A stretch of DNA of 64,000 nt from Phytohabitans maris (GCF_031085175.1 NZ_JAVHUY010000034.1:1-64000); one strand, 5' to 3'; counted from the first letter of the stretch, positions 52,300-61,058 are shown. Made by a program: numbers and translations. Notes: a model not told the origin generated them from the sequence alone.

Positions 52300-53435
52300 A
52301 GGTGCTGATGAACGCGGGCCCGTGGCTGCCGGTGCCGCCGGACGGCTACGGCGGCATCGAGAACATCGTCGCCACGCTCGTACCCCCGCTGCGCGAGCTC
52401 GGCGTCGAGGTGGTGCTCGCCAGCGTGGGCACCTCGACGCTGGCGGTGGAGGAGCTGGTGTCGGTCTTCCCGGAGGGGCAGTTCCGGCAGCTGCAGCGCC
52501 CGTACAACCAGGTGAACGGCGTCGTGCCGGCGCACCAGCACGCGGTCGTCCGGGCGGTGCGCGAGCGGTCCGACATCGACCTCGTGCACGACCACGTGGA
52601 GGCGGCCGGCCTGGCCACGCTGGCCGCGCTCGGCCCGGACGACCCGCCGGTGCTGCACACGCTCCACTGGGACCTGCTCAAGCATCCCGAGCTGTACGGC
52701 ACGTTCGACGGCGGCGGCCGGGTCTGGGTCAACGGCGTCTCCGCGGACCAGGTGGCCCGCGCGCCCGAGGCGCTGCGTGCCCACGCGGTCGGCCACGTGC
52801 ACCTGGCCACCCCGCTCGCCGAGGGCGCGGACCAGCGGCGCCCGCCGGAGAAGGGCGGCCACGTGGTGATCCTCGGCCGGATCACGCCCGGCAAGGGGCA
52901 GGACCTCGGGGTGCGGCTGGCCCACCGGTACGGGTTCGACCTGGTGCTGGCCGGGCCGGTGGGGCCGTACCACTCGCCGGCGGACCTGGCCGCGGTCTCC
53001 ACTTCGGACAATCCGGACGTGGCGTACTTCCGGGAGCGGGTCGAGCCCTATGTGGACGGTTGGCGGGTGCGCTGGCTCGGCACGGTACGCCCGCCGGCCC
53101 GGGACGACCTCGTGGCCGGCGCGCGGGCGGTGCTCGCCCCGCTGCGCTGGTCGGAGCCGGGCGGCACGTTCGTGGTCGAGGCGCTCGCGCTGGGTACCCC
53201 GGTGGTGGGCCTGGCCAAGGGCTGCCTGCCCGAGCTGGTCGACCACGGCCGCACCGGCTTCCTCACCGAAGACGAGGAGGAGCTGCCCGACCTGCTGGAG
53301 GCGGCCGCCAAGCTCGACCCGGCCGAGTCGATGCGCGAGGCGGCGGCCCGCTTCACGCCGGCGGTGATGGCGGCTCGCTACCTGGAGCTGTACCGCCAGG
53401 TGGTGGCGTCCGCGTCGTCAGATCGCGGTCGGTGA
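52296..53435 (+). CDS. glycosyltransferase family 4 protein
   Basis: 379 aa from ATG at 52296 inside the previous stop. GT-B fold signs are the N-terminal MKVLMNAGPWLPVPPDGYGGIENIV, DLVHDHVEAAGLATLAAL, HTLHWDL, HVVILGRITPGKGQDLGVRL and the donor-site block LAPLRWSEPGGTFVVEALALGTPVVG with the E-x7-E-like pair. It is a retaining glycosyltransferase of unknown specificity, translationally coupled to the GpgS-like enzyme. Its 3' end overlaps the convergent MFS gene by 18 bp. Confidence 0.92.
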   Translation: MKVLMNAGPWLPVPPDGYGGIENIVATLVPPLRELGVEVVLASVGTSTLAVEELVSVFPEGQFRQLQRPYNQVNGVVPAHQHAVVRAVRERSDIDLVHDHVEAAGLATLAALGPDDPPVLHTLHWDLLKHPELYGTFDGGGRVWVNGVSADQVARAPEALRAHAVGHVHLATPLAEGADQRRPPEKGGHVVILGRITPGKGQDLGVRLAHRYGFDLVLAGPVGPYHSPADLAAVSTSDNPDVAYFRERVEPYVDGWRVRWLGTVRPPARDDLVAGARAVLAPLRWSEPGGTFVVEALALGTPVVGLAKGCLPELVDHGRTGFLTEDEEELPDLLEAAAKLDPAESMREAAARFTPAVMAARYLELYRQVVASASSDRGR

Positions 53436-54626
53436 CCGGGCGGGCTCGGTGTGGCCGGCCGGGGTGGCGACCCGTGGTGGGCGCAGCGCCGGTACGAGGG
53501 CGAGGGCGGGGACGATCAGCAGCGGTACGACGAGCAGCGCCCGGAGCACGCCCACCCGGTCGCCGAGCAGCCCGACCAGGGGCGGGCCGGCCAGGAACGA
53601 GGTGTACCCGATCACCGCCACCACGCTCACCCGGTCCGGCGCCCGGCTCTCCTCGTCGGCGGCGGCGCTCATCCCGACCGGGAAGCCGAGGCAGGCGCCC
53701 ACGCCCCAGAGCGCCACGCCGGCCAGCGCGAGCGGGAGCGAGTCGGCGTACACGGTGACCGCGGCGCCCGCCGCCGCGAGCGCCATCGTCGCCCAGAGCA
53801 CCTTCGGCCGGCCCCACCGGTCCAGCGCGACCGTGCCCGCCGTACGCCCCACGGTCATCGCCGCCACGAACACGCCGAAGCTCGCCGCGCCGGCCGCCTC
53901 GCCCACCCCGTGCCCGTCCACGAAGGCGACCGCGAGCCAGTCGTTCGCCGTACCCTCGGTGAACGCCATCACCAGCACCAGCAGTCCGATGAGGACGGTG
54001 CGCGGCTCGCGCCAGGCGGCGAGCAGCCCGCCGCCCTTGCCGGCGCCCCCGGCCGCCGCCCGCTCGTCCGGCAGGAACGAGCGGACCGCCATCAGCGTGC
54101 CCCCGCCCACGATCGCCGCGATGACCGCCAGGTGCGCGGCGATCGGCACCCCGAGGCGGGCGGCGGCCGCGCCGAGGCCGGCCCCGGCGACGGTACCCAG
54201 GCTCCAGGCGGCGTGGAAGCGCGGCATGATCGTGCGTCCCAGCCGGCGCTCGACGGCGGCCGCCTCGACGTTCATCGCGACCTCGCAGCTGCCCGCGCCG
54301 AACCCGATCGCGAAGAGCCCCACGCCCACGGCCGGGGCCCAACCCCAGGCGCCCGCGGCCCTGCCGGCCAGGACGAGGCCGGCGGCCATGGCGAGGGCGG
54401 CGGTGGCGACGGTACGGGCGGCGCCGAGCCGGTGCGCGACCAGCCCGGCCACCGGCAGCGCGAGCACCGCCCCGGCGGAGAGGGAGAGCATCAGCAGGCC
54501 GAGCTCGCCCGCGGTGAGGCCGAGCGCGTCCCGGGCGGCCGGTACGCGGGCGAACCACGACGCGACCGCCAGCCCGTTGAGGCCGAAGGTCGCGGCGACC
54601 CCGTTGCGGGCGGCTACGACGTTCAC
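53418..54626 (-). CDS. MFS transporter, 12 TM
   Basis: 402 aa from GTG at 54626. Twelve hydrophobic segments; the loop 2-3 motif reads PVAGLVAHRLGAARTVATAALAM and a repeat-like GRTAGTVALDRWGRPKVLWATMALAA follows in the second half. The family resembles Fucose/YbjJ-like permeases (EVAMNVEAAAVERRLGRTIMPRFHAAWSLGT is characteristic). The substrate is unknown. It converges on the glycosyltransferase gene. Confidence 0.88.
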   Translation of the reverse strand: MNVVAARNGVAATFGLNGLAVASWFARVPAARDALGLTAGELGLLMLSLSAGAVLALPVAGLVAHRLGAARTVATAALAMAAGLVLAGRAAGAWGWAPAVGVGLFAIGFGAGSCEVAMNVEAAAVERRLGRTIMPRFHAAWSLGTVAGAGLGAAAARLGVPIAAHLAVIAAIVGGGTLMAVRSFLPDERAAAGGAGKGGGLLAAWREPRTVLIGLLVLVMAFTEGTANDWLAVAFVDGHGVGEAAGAASFGVFVAAMTVGRTAGTVALDRWGRPKVLWATMALAAAGAAVTVYADSLPLALAGVALWGVGACLGFPVGMSAAADEESRAPDRVSVVAVIGYTSFLAGPPLVGLLGDRVGVLRALLVVPLLIVPALALVPALRPPRVATPAGHTEPARSPTAI

Positions 54627-54835
54627 GGGTGCTCCTGTCTCACCCGGGCATCACATCCCTGGGAGCGTTCTCACCTCAAGCGGGTGCATGCACCCCACCC
54701 GGTCGAGCAGATCGCCGCGGGCGCGGCCGGCGCCGTCCTGTCCGGCTCGCGCGTCCCGCCGGTCACCGCCTACCCGTCGCACATGGTCCTCCGGGCGGCC
54801 GCCTGACCCCACGCCCGGCCCGGCGGCGAAACGGG
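54627..54835. other. 209-bp gap between MFS and small membrane protein genes
   Basis: Contains the promoter region of the MFS gene. A short open + frame (about 54672-54806, LKRVHAPHPVEQIAAGAAGA...) looks protein-like but has no start or homologue that I recognise. Nothing else seen. Confidence 0.4.
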
Positions 54836-55369
54836 TCAGGCGAGCAGCGTGCAGGCGGCGACCGTGCCGAAGACCAGTACGCCCAGGACCGCCTGGGTCA
54901 GCAGCGCCGGGCCCAGGTGTGACCAGAGGTTCGGCGGGTGCGGGGTGAGGAGCTGGGCGGTCGTGAGGTTGACGATCTTTTCGACCCGCGGTGCGAGGTC
55001 CGGGTCCTTCTGGCGGCGTACCGTCACCTGCACGTGGTCCCGCGGCTCGAGCGCGCTCTGTGGCAGGTGGCCGTGGATCTCCATCTCGCACAGGACGCCG
55101 TCCGTGGCCCGGATCCGCAGCGGGGTGACGAGGTACTCGGGGCCCTTCTTGAGCTCTTTCCACTTGCGCCCGCCGCCCCCCGAGCCGGCCCGCAGCACCG
55201 AGACGACAAGGCGGACCACACCGGCGGCGGCGAGCACCGCGACCAGGATCGGCTGCCCCACCTTGACCTCGCGCGAGTAGCCGCCCTCCAGCTTGACCAC
55301 GTGTCCGTTGATGATCGGGCCCGGCCGGTGCGCCACGGGCTCGGGGAAGAGCTCCCGGTCCCAGGTCAT
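54836..55369 (-). CDS. small membrane protein of unknown function
   Basis: 177 aa from ATG at 55369 (GTAGGA upstream); an ATG five codons earlier is possible. A first hydrophobic segment (VGQPILVAVLAAAGVVRLVVSVL) lies at about residues 38-60 and a second at the C-terminus (ALLTQAVLGVLVFGTVAACTLL). Between them is a soluble part with RIRATDGVLCEMEIHGHLPQSALEPRDHVQVTVRRQKDPDLAPRVEKIVNLTT, which resembles an OB-fold-like or NfeD-like beta domain. I do not recognise a named family. Confidence 0.7.
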   Translation of the reverse strand: MTWDRELFPEPVAHRPGPIINGHVVKLEGGYSREVKVGQPILVAVLAAAGVVRLVVSVLRAGSGGGGRKWKELKKGPEYLVTPLRIRATDGVLCEMEIHGHLPQSALEPRDHVQVTVRRQKDPDLAPRVEKIVNLTTAQLLTPHPPNLWSHLGPALLTQAVLGVLVFGTVAACTLLA

Positions 55370-55481
55370 GACAGTCCTACCCATTGTTTATCAGGCAAGC
55401 ACTCAGCGTATCGACAATGGCGCATTCCCACGAGGGGGCGGCGGGTGAGTGAATGCGCTGTCACGGGGTATGGCTTTCGCC

Positions 55482-56603
55482 ATGGATCTCTCATTCCTGC
55501 GGTCGCTGTACGCCCACCCGGGCCCGTGGGCGTCGGCCTACCTGGACGCCACCCCGGACACCGAGGACGCGGCGCGGGCACTGGACCTGCGCTGGCGCGG
55601 GCTGCGGGAGAGCCTCGCCGCGCAGGGCGCCGCCGCCGGCGTGCTGGTCGCCATGGACCGGGCGCTGGACGGGGCGCCGGCCGAGCCGGACCGGCGGGGC
55701 GTGGCCATGTTCGCCTCCGAGGCCGCGCCGGACGACGTGACCGTCGAGCGGCTGCCCACGCCCCCGCGCGCCGACCTCGCCAGCTTCGGGCCCCTGCCGC
55801 ACACCATGCCCCTGGTCGCCCAGCGCGGCGAGGAGGTCGAGTGGCTACGGGTGGTGGCCGACCGGACCGGCGGCGAGGTGTCGGAGTTCGACGCGGGCGG
55901 GGTCCGGCGGAGCGAGACCGTACGGGGCCACGAGTCGTACCCGATCCGCAAGCTCAAGCCCGGCGGCTGGTCGCAGGCGCGGTACCAGCGGGAGGCGGAG
56001 ACCACCTGGCAGCGCAACACGGGCGACGTGGCCGCCGCCGCCACGGAGCTGGCCGACGCGACCGGGCCGGACGTGCTGGTCCTGGCCGGGGACGTGCGGG
56101 CCCGGCAGCTGCTTTTCGAGCAGCTGCCCAAGCGCTGGCGGGAACGGGCGGTGGTGACCGACGCCGGTACGCGGGCGGGCGGCGCCGACCCGGAACCGCT
56201 GGACGAGGCGACGACGATCGCGGTGGCGGACGTGGCCGACCGGCGTACCCGGGACGCGGTGGACCGCTTCGGCGCGCAGGAGGGGCTCGGCAACGGGCTC
56301 GCCGCCGTCGTCACCGCCCTGCAGCGGGAGCAGGTCGAGGCCATGCTGATCGTGGACGACCCGTCCTCCACCGACGCGCTCTGGATCGGGCCGGAGGCGG
56401 CGCAGCTCGCCATGGACCCGGCCCAGCTGCGGGAGATGGGCGTCGAGGAGCCGGTCCGGGTGCGCGCCGACGCCGCCCTGGTCCGCGCGGTCGCCGGCAG
56501 CGGGGCGGACCTGGTCCTGGTCGGCCCGGACGACGCCGACCTGCGGCACGGCGTGGGGGCGGTGCTCCGCTACGCCGACGAGGGCACCCGCCGCGAGGGT
56601 TAG
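55482..56603 (+). CDS. Vms1/Rv2629-like protein (archaeo-eukaryotic release factor-type fold)
   Basis: 373 aa from ATG at 55482; GTG at 55449 and ATG at 55470 are in-frame alternatives. The sequence FLRSLYAHPGPWASAYLDATPDTEDA followed by LDLRWRGLRESLAAQGA, and later HESYPIRKLKPGGWSQARYQREAETTWQRNTGDVAAAATELA and VLVLAGDVRARQLLFEQLP, corresponds to the Rv2629 / bacterial aeRF1-like (baeRF, Vms1-like) family. Related eukaryotic Vms1 cuts peptidyl-tRNA on stalled ribosomes; in bacteria a role in ribosome stress is suspected. The last codons overlap the convergent ligase gene by 4 bp. Confidence 0.85.
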   Translation: MDLSFLRSLYAHPGPWASAYLDATPDTEDAARALDLRWRGLRESLAAQGAAAGVLVAMDRALDGAPAEPDRRGVAMFASEAAPDDVTVERLPTPPRADLASFGPLPHTMPLVAQRGEEVEWLRVVADRTGGEVSEFDAGGVRRSETVRGHESYPIRKLKPGGWSQARYQREAETTWQRNTGDVAAAATELADATGPDVLVLAGDVRARQLLFEQLPKRWRERAVVTDAGTRAGGADPEPLDEATTIAVADVADRRTRDAVDRFGAQEGLGNGLAAVVTALQREQVEAMLIVDDPSSTDALWIGPEAAQLAMDPAQLREMGVEEPVRVRADAALVRAVAGSGADLVLVGPDDADLRHGVGAVLRYADEGTRREG

Positions 56604-57949
56604 CGGAGCTGCTGCTTCTGCACCTTGCCCATGCCGTTGCGGGGCAGCTCGGGCAGGAAGCGGACCTGGCGCGGGCGCTTGTGCGCGGAGAGCTGGGTGG
56701 CCACGAAGCCGATCAGCTCGTCCGCCCCGACGCCCTCCGCCACCACGTACGCGACGATCTCCTGCCCCAGGTCGTCGTGGGGCGCCCCGACCACGGCGGC
56801 CTCCCGTACGGCGGGGTGGGCGAGCAGCGCGTTTTCGACCTCGCCGGCCCCGATCCGGTACCCGCCGCTCTTGATCAGGTCGGTGGAGGAGCGGCCGACG
56901 ATGCGGTGCCAGCCGTCCGGGCCGATCGTGGCCACGTCACCGGTGCGAAACCACCCGTCCCCCGCGTACGCGGCGGCGGTGGCCTCGGGCCGGTTCAGGT
57001 ACCCGCTGAAGAGCGTGCTCCCGCGGACCCGCAGCTCGCCCACGGTCTCGCCGTCGTGCGGCGCCGGCGCGCCGTCCTCGCCGACCAGGCGGGTCTCCAC
57101 GCCGGCCACCGGACGCCCCACCGCGCCCGGCCGCCGCTCCCCGTCGGCGCGGGCGGCGACGGTGATCAGGGTCTCGGTCATGCCGTACCGCTCGACCGGC
57201 TCGTGCCCGGTCAGCTCGCGCAGCGCCGCGAAGACCGGTACCGGAAGCGCCGCGCTGCCGGAGACGAGCAGCCGGGCCGGGGCGAGCGCGCGGGCCGCCG
57301 CGGGTGCGGAGGCGACGCGGTGCCAGACGGTGGGCACCCCGAAGTAGAGCGTGCCGCCGGCCGCCGCGTACGCCTCGGGGCGGGGCCGGACCGTGTGCAC
57401 CAGCCGCGAACCGGTACGCAGGGCGCCGAGCACGCCGAGGACGAGGCCGTGCACGTGGTACAGCGGGAGGCCGTGCACCAGCGTGTCGCCGGCGGTCCAG
57501 GCCCAGGCGTCGGCGAGCCCGTCCAGGCCGGCGGCGATGGCGTCCCGGCTGAGCAGTACGCCCTTGGGCGCGCCCGTCGTCCCGCTGGTGTAGAGGATCA
57601 GCGCGGTGGCGTCGCCGGGCACCTCGGCGGCGTACGACCCGCGCGCGTCCAGGTCGACGCCGTCGAGCAGCTCGGCCCCCGCGTCGCCGAGGATGTGCGA
57701 ACGCTCCATCGGCCCCGAGTCGGGCGGGACGGGGACGACCGGGACGCCGGCGACCAGACCGCCCAGCACGGCCACGACGGTCTCCAGCGAGGCGGTGGCG
57801 GTGACCGCGACGGCCGGAGCACCCGCGATCCGCGCCGCGAACGCGCCGGCGGCACCGGCCAGGTCGCCCCAGGACATGGCCCGCTCACCCACCCGCACCG
57901 CGTCGGGTGGATCTCCGAAATGGCCGCTCAGCGCGGGCAGCAGCTCCAT
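56600..57949 (-). CDS. acyl-CoA synthetase/ligase (malonyl-CoA ligase-like)
   Basis: 449 aa from ATG at 57949, short for the ANL superfamily. The P-loop is LILYTSGTTGAPKGVLLS, followed by HVHGLVLGVLGAL, ERYGMTETLI, GDGWFRTGDVATIGPDGWHRIVGRSSTDLIKSGGYRIGAGEVE and the C-terminal lysine in RNGMGKVQKQQLR. It activates a carboxylic acid to its acyl-CoA via acyl-AMP. Length and motif style are close to FadD36/MatB-type enzymes (malonate or methylmalonate), but specificity is not proven. Confidence 0.88.
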   Translation of the reverse strand: MELLPALSGHFGDPPDAVRVGERAMSWGDLAGAAGAFAARIAGAPAVAVTATASLETVVAVLGGLVAGVPVVPVPPDSGPMERSHILGDAGAELLDGVDLDARGSYAAEVPGDATALILYTSGTTGAPKGVLLSRDAIAAGLDGLADAWAWTAGDTLVHGLPLYHVHGLVLGVLGALRTGSRLVHTVRPRPEAYAAAGGTLYFGVPTVWHRVASAPAAARALAPARLLVSGSAALPVPVFAALRELTGHEPVERYGMTETLITVAARADGERRPGAVGRPVAGVETRLVGEDGAPAPHDGETVGELRVRGSTLFSGYLNRPEATAAAYAGDGWFRTGDVATIGPDGWHRIVGRSSTDLIKSGGYRIGAGEVENALLAHPAVREAAVVGAPHDDLGQEIVAYVVAEGVGADELIGFVATQLSAHKRPRQVRFLPELPRNGMGKVQKQQLR

Positions 57950-57973
57950 GCGGGACACACTAGGCTCAGGTGT

Positions 57974-58627
57974 ATGGCGAGGAAACCCACGGTCGTCGAC
58001 GTGGAGGTCGGGCAGAAGAAGGTCTTCGCCTGGGCGGTCGACTGGCCCGGGTGGTGCCGCTCGGCCCGCACCGAGGAGCAGGCGCTCGCCGCCCTCGCCG
58101 ACTACGTCCCGCGCTACGCGGTGGTGGCGCAGAAGGCGGGGCTGAGCTTCCCGGCGACGATCGGCGACACGTTCGAGGTCCGGGAGCGGCTGCCCGGCGA
58201 CGGCGGCACCGAGTTCGGCGTTCCCGGCAAGGTCTCCGCGGGCGACCGCGAGCCGGTCAAGGCGGCCGAGGCGACCCGCGCCGCCAAGCTGATGACCGCG
58301 GCCTGGGAGCTGCTCGCCGAGGTCGCCGCGAAGTCCCCGGCCGAGCTGCGCAAGGGTCCGCGCGGCGGCGGCCGCGACCGGGACAAGATGCTCGACCACG
58401 TGGTGGGCGCCGAGGTGGCGTACGCGCGGCAGGTCGGCATCAAGCACAAGCAGCCGCCGTTCGACGACGGGGCGGCGGTGGGCGCCCTCCGGGCGGATCT
58501 GCTGGCGCGGCTGGGGAGGCCGACCAGGGCCGGCGCGGAGTCGAAGTGGCCCGACCGGTACGCGGTCCGCCGGATCGTCTGGCACGTGCTCGACCACGTC
58601 TGGGAGATGGAAGACCGCGCCGCCTGA
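57974..58627 (+). CDS. fusion of HicB-like N-terminus and DinB-like C-terminal bundle
   Basis: 217 aa from ATG at 57974, 24 bp from the divergent ligase start. Residues ~8-50 (VEVGQKKVFAWAVDWPGWCRSARTEEQALAALADYVPRY) look like a HicB/RNase H-like strand-helix unit. From about residue 95 the sequence has four helices with His residues spaced as in DinB-like metal-binding bundles: DKMLDHVVGAEVAYARQVG and VRRIVWHVLDHVWEMEDRA. The family is common in actinobacteria as an uncharacterised protein. Function unknown; a mycothiol-dependent or other metal-enzyme role is possible for DinB-type domains. Confidence 0.75.
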   Translation: MARKPTVVDVEVGQKKVFAWAVDWPGWCRSARTEEQALAALADYVPRYAVVAQKAGLSFPATIGDTFEVRERLPGDGGTEFGVPGKVSAGDREPVKAAEATRAAKLMTAAWELLAEVAAKSPAELRKGPRGGGRDRDKMLDHVVGAEVAYARQVGIKHKQPPFDDGAAVGALRADLLARLGRPTRAGAESKWPDRYAVRRIVWHVLDHVWEMEDRAA

Positions 58628-58785
58628 GGGTTCGGGCCGGTTGGGGCTCGGGCCGCTTGGGGTTTTCGGGGCCGCGCATCCCTCTTGAGGAGGAGGCGGG
58701 ACGCCCGCCCTACCGCGCATGACGTAGCGCACAAACCAACTGGTGGTGGACGCCGGACGACGCTTTCCGAGCGATCATCGTTGGT

Positions 58786-59676
58786 ATGGGTGCGTGGGCG
58801 CTGGCGGTGATCTTCGCGATCGCGTCAGCAGCGGCGTACGCGGCGGGGGCAGTGGTGCAGGAGCGACTGGCCGCCGACGCTGTGCGCATTACCGTCCTGG
58901 CGCTGCTGCGCCGGGGGCGGTGGTGGTTCGCGGTGGCTCTCAACGGGGCCGGTGGGGCGCTGCACGTCGCCGCGCTCGCCTTCGGCCCGCTCTCGCTGGT
59001 GCAGCCGCTCGGCGTGCTCACGCTCGTGCTGGCGCTGCCGATGGGCGCGGCGCTCGCCCGCCGCCGGGTCTCCGGCCGGGCCTGGCGCGGCGCCGGGTAC
59101 ACGGTCGCCGGCCTCGTCGTGCTCCTGCTGCTGATCAGCCCCGCGACCGGCGCCGAGGCGCTGGACGGGCGCGACGCCACGGCGCTGGCCATCGCCGCCA
59201 CCGCGACGGTCGCCGTCCTGATGGCGGCCGCCCGCCTCTCCCGCCCGCTGGTGGTCCGCAGCCTGCTCAACGCGGTCGCGTCCGGCGTGGCGTTCGCGGT
59301 GGCCTCCGCCCTGACCCAGACCGTCGCCCTGCGCACCAGCGAAACCGGCCCGACCGCGATGTTCAGCCCGATCGCGCTGGTGCTCGGCGTGATGGCGGTC
59401 GGCGGCCTGCTCCTGTCCCAGATGGCCTACCGCAACTCCGGCCTCGGCGCCCCGCTCGCCACCGTCACCCTGTCCAACCCGATCGCCTCCGCGGTCATCG
59501 GGATGGTGCTGCTCGGCGAGCGCTTCGTCGGCGGCACCCCCGGCGCGCTGGCCGCCCTCGCCGCCGCCCTGCTCGCCTCCTGGGGCGTGGTCGTGCTCGC
59601 CCAGCCCGAGCCGCTCGACCCCCGGGCACCCTCCGACCCCGGCACCACCCCGAAGCGCCAGCCCGCCCTCGTGTAG
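58786..59676 (+). CDS. DMT/EamA-family membrane transporter
   Basis: 296 aa with about nine to ten hydrophobic helices, starting WALAVIFAIASAAAYAAGAVVQERLA. Two EamA-like halves are visible: the first around FGPLSLVQPLGVLTLVLALPMG and the second around LGAPLATVTLSNPIASAVIGMVLLGERFVGG, the latter a hallmark of the drug/metabolite transporter superfamily. The substrate is unknown. The stop lies 16 bp before the second long palindromic element. Confidence 0.88.
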   Translation: MGAWALAVIFAIASAAAYAAGAVVQERLAADAVRITVLALLRRGRWWFAVALNGAGGALHVAALAFGPLSLVQPLGVLTLVLALPMGAALARRRVSGRAWRGAGYTVAGLVVLLLLISPATGAEALDGRDATALAIAATATVAVLMAAARLSRPLVVRSLLNAVASGVAFAVASALTQTVALRTSETGPTAMFSPIALVLGVMAVGGLLLSQMAYRNSGLGAPLATVTLSNPIASAVIGMVLLGERFVGGTPGALAALAAALLASWGVVVLAQPEPLDPRAPSDPGTTPKRQPALV

Positions 59677-59692
59677 CGGGCCTCCCCACGCT

Positions 59693-59748
59693 CGTGATCG
59701 AAGCTCCCGTCAAGTCGTTCTAGCGAGTTGACGGGAGCTTCGATCACG
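59693..59748. repeat. long palindromic element, family A copy 2 (25-bp arms)
   Basis: Arms 59693-59717 and 59724-59748 pair over 25 bases with one mismatch; the loop is TTCTAG. It is preceded by CCTCCCCACGC at 59681-59691, as in copy 1 (21214-21269), with which it shares the core GTGATCGAAGCTCCC and TCAAGTCG. The loop is inverted relative to the flank when compared with copy 1. Confidence 0.92.
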
Positions 59749-59901
59749 GCCCATCACCGGGCTCTCGTCCAGCGGGCCGGGCGCGGTTTTCGGGCCGAGC
59801 GCCGCTGGAACGGGTCGCGGACGGGTATCGAGCGTACGACCGCACCGCGATCGAGGTGCTGCCGCGCCCGCGCGGCGCAGACACGAGGAAGGAGCATCGC
59901 G

Positions 59902-60279
59902 ATGAACGGCTGGAACACCGACGAGCTGAGCGCGATCGAGGAGGCGGACGAGCTGCGCGTCGCGCCCCGGCGCCGGGACGGCACGCTGCGCGCCCCGACC
60001 ACCATCTGGGTGGTCCGGGACGGCGACGACCTGTACGTCCGGTCCTTCCGGGGCGCCGGCTCGCACTGGTACCGCGGCACCCGCGCCCGCCACGAGGGGC
60101 ACATCCAGGCCGGCGGCGTCGACCGGGACGTCACCTTCGTCGACGAGGCCGACCCGGGGGTGAACGCCCGGCTCGACGACGCGTACCGCGGCAAGTACCA
60201 CCGCTACGGCCCGCAGTACGTCGACCCGATGGTCACGCCGACGGCCCGCGGGGCGACGCTCCGGCTCGTACCCCGCTGA
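59902..60279 (+). CDS. DUF2255 family protein
   Basis: 125 aa from ATG at 59902 with GAAGGAG upstream. The pattern WNTDELSAIEEADELRVAPRRRDGTLRAPTTIWVVRDGDDLYVRSFRGAGSHWYRGTRARHEGHIQAGGVDRDVTFV matches the DUF2255 family, which has the split-barrel fold of flavin- or F420-dependent reductases. Function is unproven. It is convergent with the AraC-type regulator gene, with only 8 bp between their stops. Confidence 0.85.
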   Translation: MNGWNTDELSAIEEADELRVAPRRRDGTLRAPTTIWVVRDGDDLYVRSFRGAGSHWYRGTRARHEGHIQAGGVDRDVTFVDEADPGVNARLDDAYRGKYHRYGPQYVDPMVTPTARGATLRLVPR

Positions 60280-60287
60280 GTCGCCGC

Positions 60288-61049
60288 TCAGGGACGGATC
60301 AGCGTGCCCACCGGCGCGCCACCCAGCGCGCGGGCGTCGCGGGACAGGTGCGCCTGGTCGGCGTAGCCGGACTCCGCGGCCACCGCGGCGAGCGGCGCGC
60401 CGGCACGGGCCAGCGCCAGCGCGCGTTCCAGCCGGAGGATGCGGGCGAGCGTCTTCGGCCCGTACCCGAACGCGGACAGCGACCGCCGGTGCAGCTGCCG
60501 CTCGCTCAGCCCCACCTCGCCGGCGACGGCGGCCACGGAGGCGCCGGCGCGCAGCAGCGGTACGACCGCCGTGACCGCGCGGTCGGGGCCGCCCACCTCG
60601 GCCAGCCGCCCGGCGGCGATCTCCTCCAGCGCCCGCCCGGGTGCGGCGGCGACGCCCGCCCGAACCGCGCGGGCGGTGGCGGCGTCCCCGAGGACCGCGC
60701 CGGAGGGAACGCGCCCGCGAGCGGCGGCGACGCGGTCGACGGCCTCGCGGACCGCGCGGGCGGGCCAGAGCGCGGCCAGCCGCACCCGGCTGTCCCGAAG
60801 CTCGTCGGCGGGTACCCCGAGGGCGGCCGGTGCCACGCCGGGCGCGAAGCGGAGCCCGACGATCGTCTCGCCCGGCTCCAGCCGCGACTCGTACGCCACC
60901 GTGTCCGGGCCGGCCACCACCAGGTCGCCGCGCCACCAGAGCAGGTCCATGCAGCCGTCCGGCAGCACCCGCCCGGCGCGCGGCTCCCGCTCGGCGGTGC
61001 GCCGCCAGACGAAAGCGCCGGGCAGCCGCGAGGGCCGCTCCTGGTACAC
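60288..61049 (-). CDS. AraC-family transcriptional regulator with DUF6597-like N-terminus
   Basis: 253 aa from GTG at 61049. The C-terminal HTH pair is AVAGEVGLSERQLHRRSLSAFGYGPKTLARILRLERALAL followed by AESGYADQAHLSRDARALGGAPVGTLI. The N-terminal domain (GRVLPDGCMDLLWWRGDLVVAGPDT, GLRFAPGVAPAALGVPADEL) is the common ligand part of this AraC group. It lies 9 bp downstream of the VOC gene on the same strand, so both are one operon and the regulator may control the VOC protein. Confidence 0.88.
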   Translation of the reverse strand: MYQERPSRLPGAFVWRRTAEREPRAGRVLPDGCMDLLWWRGDLVVAGPDTVAYESRLEPGETIVGLRFAPGVAPAALGVPADELRDSRVRLAALWPARAVREAVDRVAAARGRVPSGAVLGDAATARAVRAGVAAAPGRALEEIAAGRLAEVGGPDRAVTAVVPLLRAGASVAAVAGEVGLSERQLHRRSLSAFGYGPKTLARILRLERALALARAGAPLAAVAAESGYADQAHLSRDARALGGAPVGTLIRP

Positions 61050-61058
61050 ACGGCGAGG

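Noticed and set aside
54672-54806. Short protein-like frame LKRVHAPHPVEQIAAGAAGA in the gap after the MFS gene
   Set aside because: No start codon, ribosome binding site or recognisable homologue; could be a remnant but cannot be supported.
54938-58627. 1229-codon + frame running from 54938
   Set aside because: Only its last 217 codons, from 57974, are the real HicB/DinB-like gene; the rest is shadow of other genes.
58628-58785. GGCGGG-ACG-CCCGCC hairpin after the DinB-like gene as a terminator
   Set aside because: Six-base stem without T-run in very GC-rich DNA is expected by chance; not strong enough to call.
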